A stretch of 64,000 nt of DNA from Rachycentron canadum (taxonomy: Eukaryota; Chordata; Actinopteri; Carangiformes; Rachycentridae), in contig CM076649.1 in the NCBI GenBank assembly GCA_038496675.1, positions 17,443,020 to 17,507,019 on the forward strand. The letters run 5' to 3'. This document shows positions 63,767-64,000 of this stretch, in pieces. Each line of letters opens with the position of its first letter. Within the stretch, counting starts at the first letter, position 1. Under the pieces are notes generated by a model. That model did no database searches. It had not been told where the DNA came from and worked only from the letters and a program-made list of their open reading frames with translations. The translations under genes and the position numbers were made by a program.

Positions 63767-64000
63767 ACATTCATGTGAAAACATCTGAAACCTTCCCCAA
63801 GAAAATTAGGGATGGAAATTAGTGTGTTGTCAATGACAGACACAGGTCATTAAAGGTACTATCAGTGCTTTGGGCATTCGTACTTAGTGTGGAATTAGTT
63901 GTGTGGTGGAAGGAAACAGTTTAGCATAAGTACATGTTCTGTCAGATGGAACATTATGTCTCAGTAATTATATTCTCAAATATTCTCAAGATACACAAAA

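Larger units (their letters stand above)
35501..64000 (-). other. foxp1: Non-coding DNA 5' of the foxp1 start-codon exon, probably intron of the leader region
   Basis: About 28.5 kb with no supportable coding exon. The strong acceptor at 35433 implies that at least one leader exon lies farther right, inside or outside the window. Recognised content: enhancer-like stretches (36390-36620, 37540-37980, 42160-42820, 43540-43920, 44740-45010, 53380-53680, 54640-54800, 59980-60250, 62190-62470), three dispersed repeats (56610-56890, 62769-63000, 63484-63766), microsatellites, G-rich tracts and an N gap. Confidence 0.6.

Overview
The window looks like a piece of a teleost fish chromosome, probably from a spiny-rayed (percomorph-type) fish. 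The evidence is AT-rich, CNE-like intronic DNA, long CA/GT microsatellites, four dispersed repeats of types common in teleosts, two assembly gaps, and two coding exons of a vertebrate FOXP transcription factor. The two exons are on the minus strand. They encode the N-terminus of Foxp1, so the gene reads right to left and continues beyond both window edges.

Layout. From 64000 down to 35433 lies about 28.5 kb of sequence 5' of the start-codon exon. It is most likely intron following upstream non-coding exons, none of which I could identify. The start-codon exon is 35263-35432: 11 nt of 5' UTR and 53 codons beginning MMQESGTEATSNG. A 26.3 kb intron follows (8952-35262). The second coding exon is 8829-8951 (41 codons, ALQVARQILLQQQQ...), joined in phase 0. 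From 8828 to 1 is at least 8.8 kb of the next intron. The following Foxp exon was looked for and not found, so it should lie to the left of the window. The glutamine-rich core, zinc finger, leucine zipper and forkhead domain are all outside.

The remaining 99.5% is non-coding. It contains (i) stretches with the texture of vertebrate developmental enhancers, with clustered TAATTA or ATGCAAA motifs and no simple repeats; these are inferences needing alignment; (ii) dispersed repeats at about 4036-4233, 56610-56890, 62769-63000 and 63484-63766, the last a 5'-truncated tRNA-derived V-SINE-like copy; (iii) microsatellites, the longest being an 80-bp (TG)n at 44037-44116; (iv) two N gaps (16281-16677 and 51504-51750); (v) two notable foldback sequences, an 81-bp structure with perfect 26-bp arms at 24323-24403 and a 32-bp near-perfect palindrome at 53600-53631.

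No other protein-coding gene, tRNA, rRNA or CRISPR array is supported. The remaining long open frames are chance frames, many of them through microsatellites or N runs. I see no novel multi-gene system; the most interesting content is regulatory and structural DNA within the foxp1 locus.
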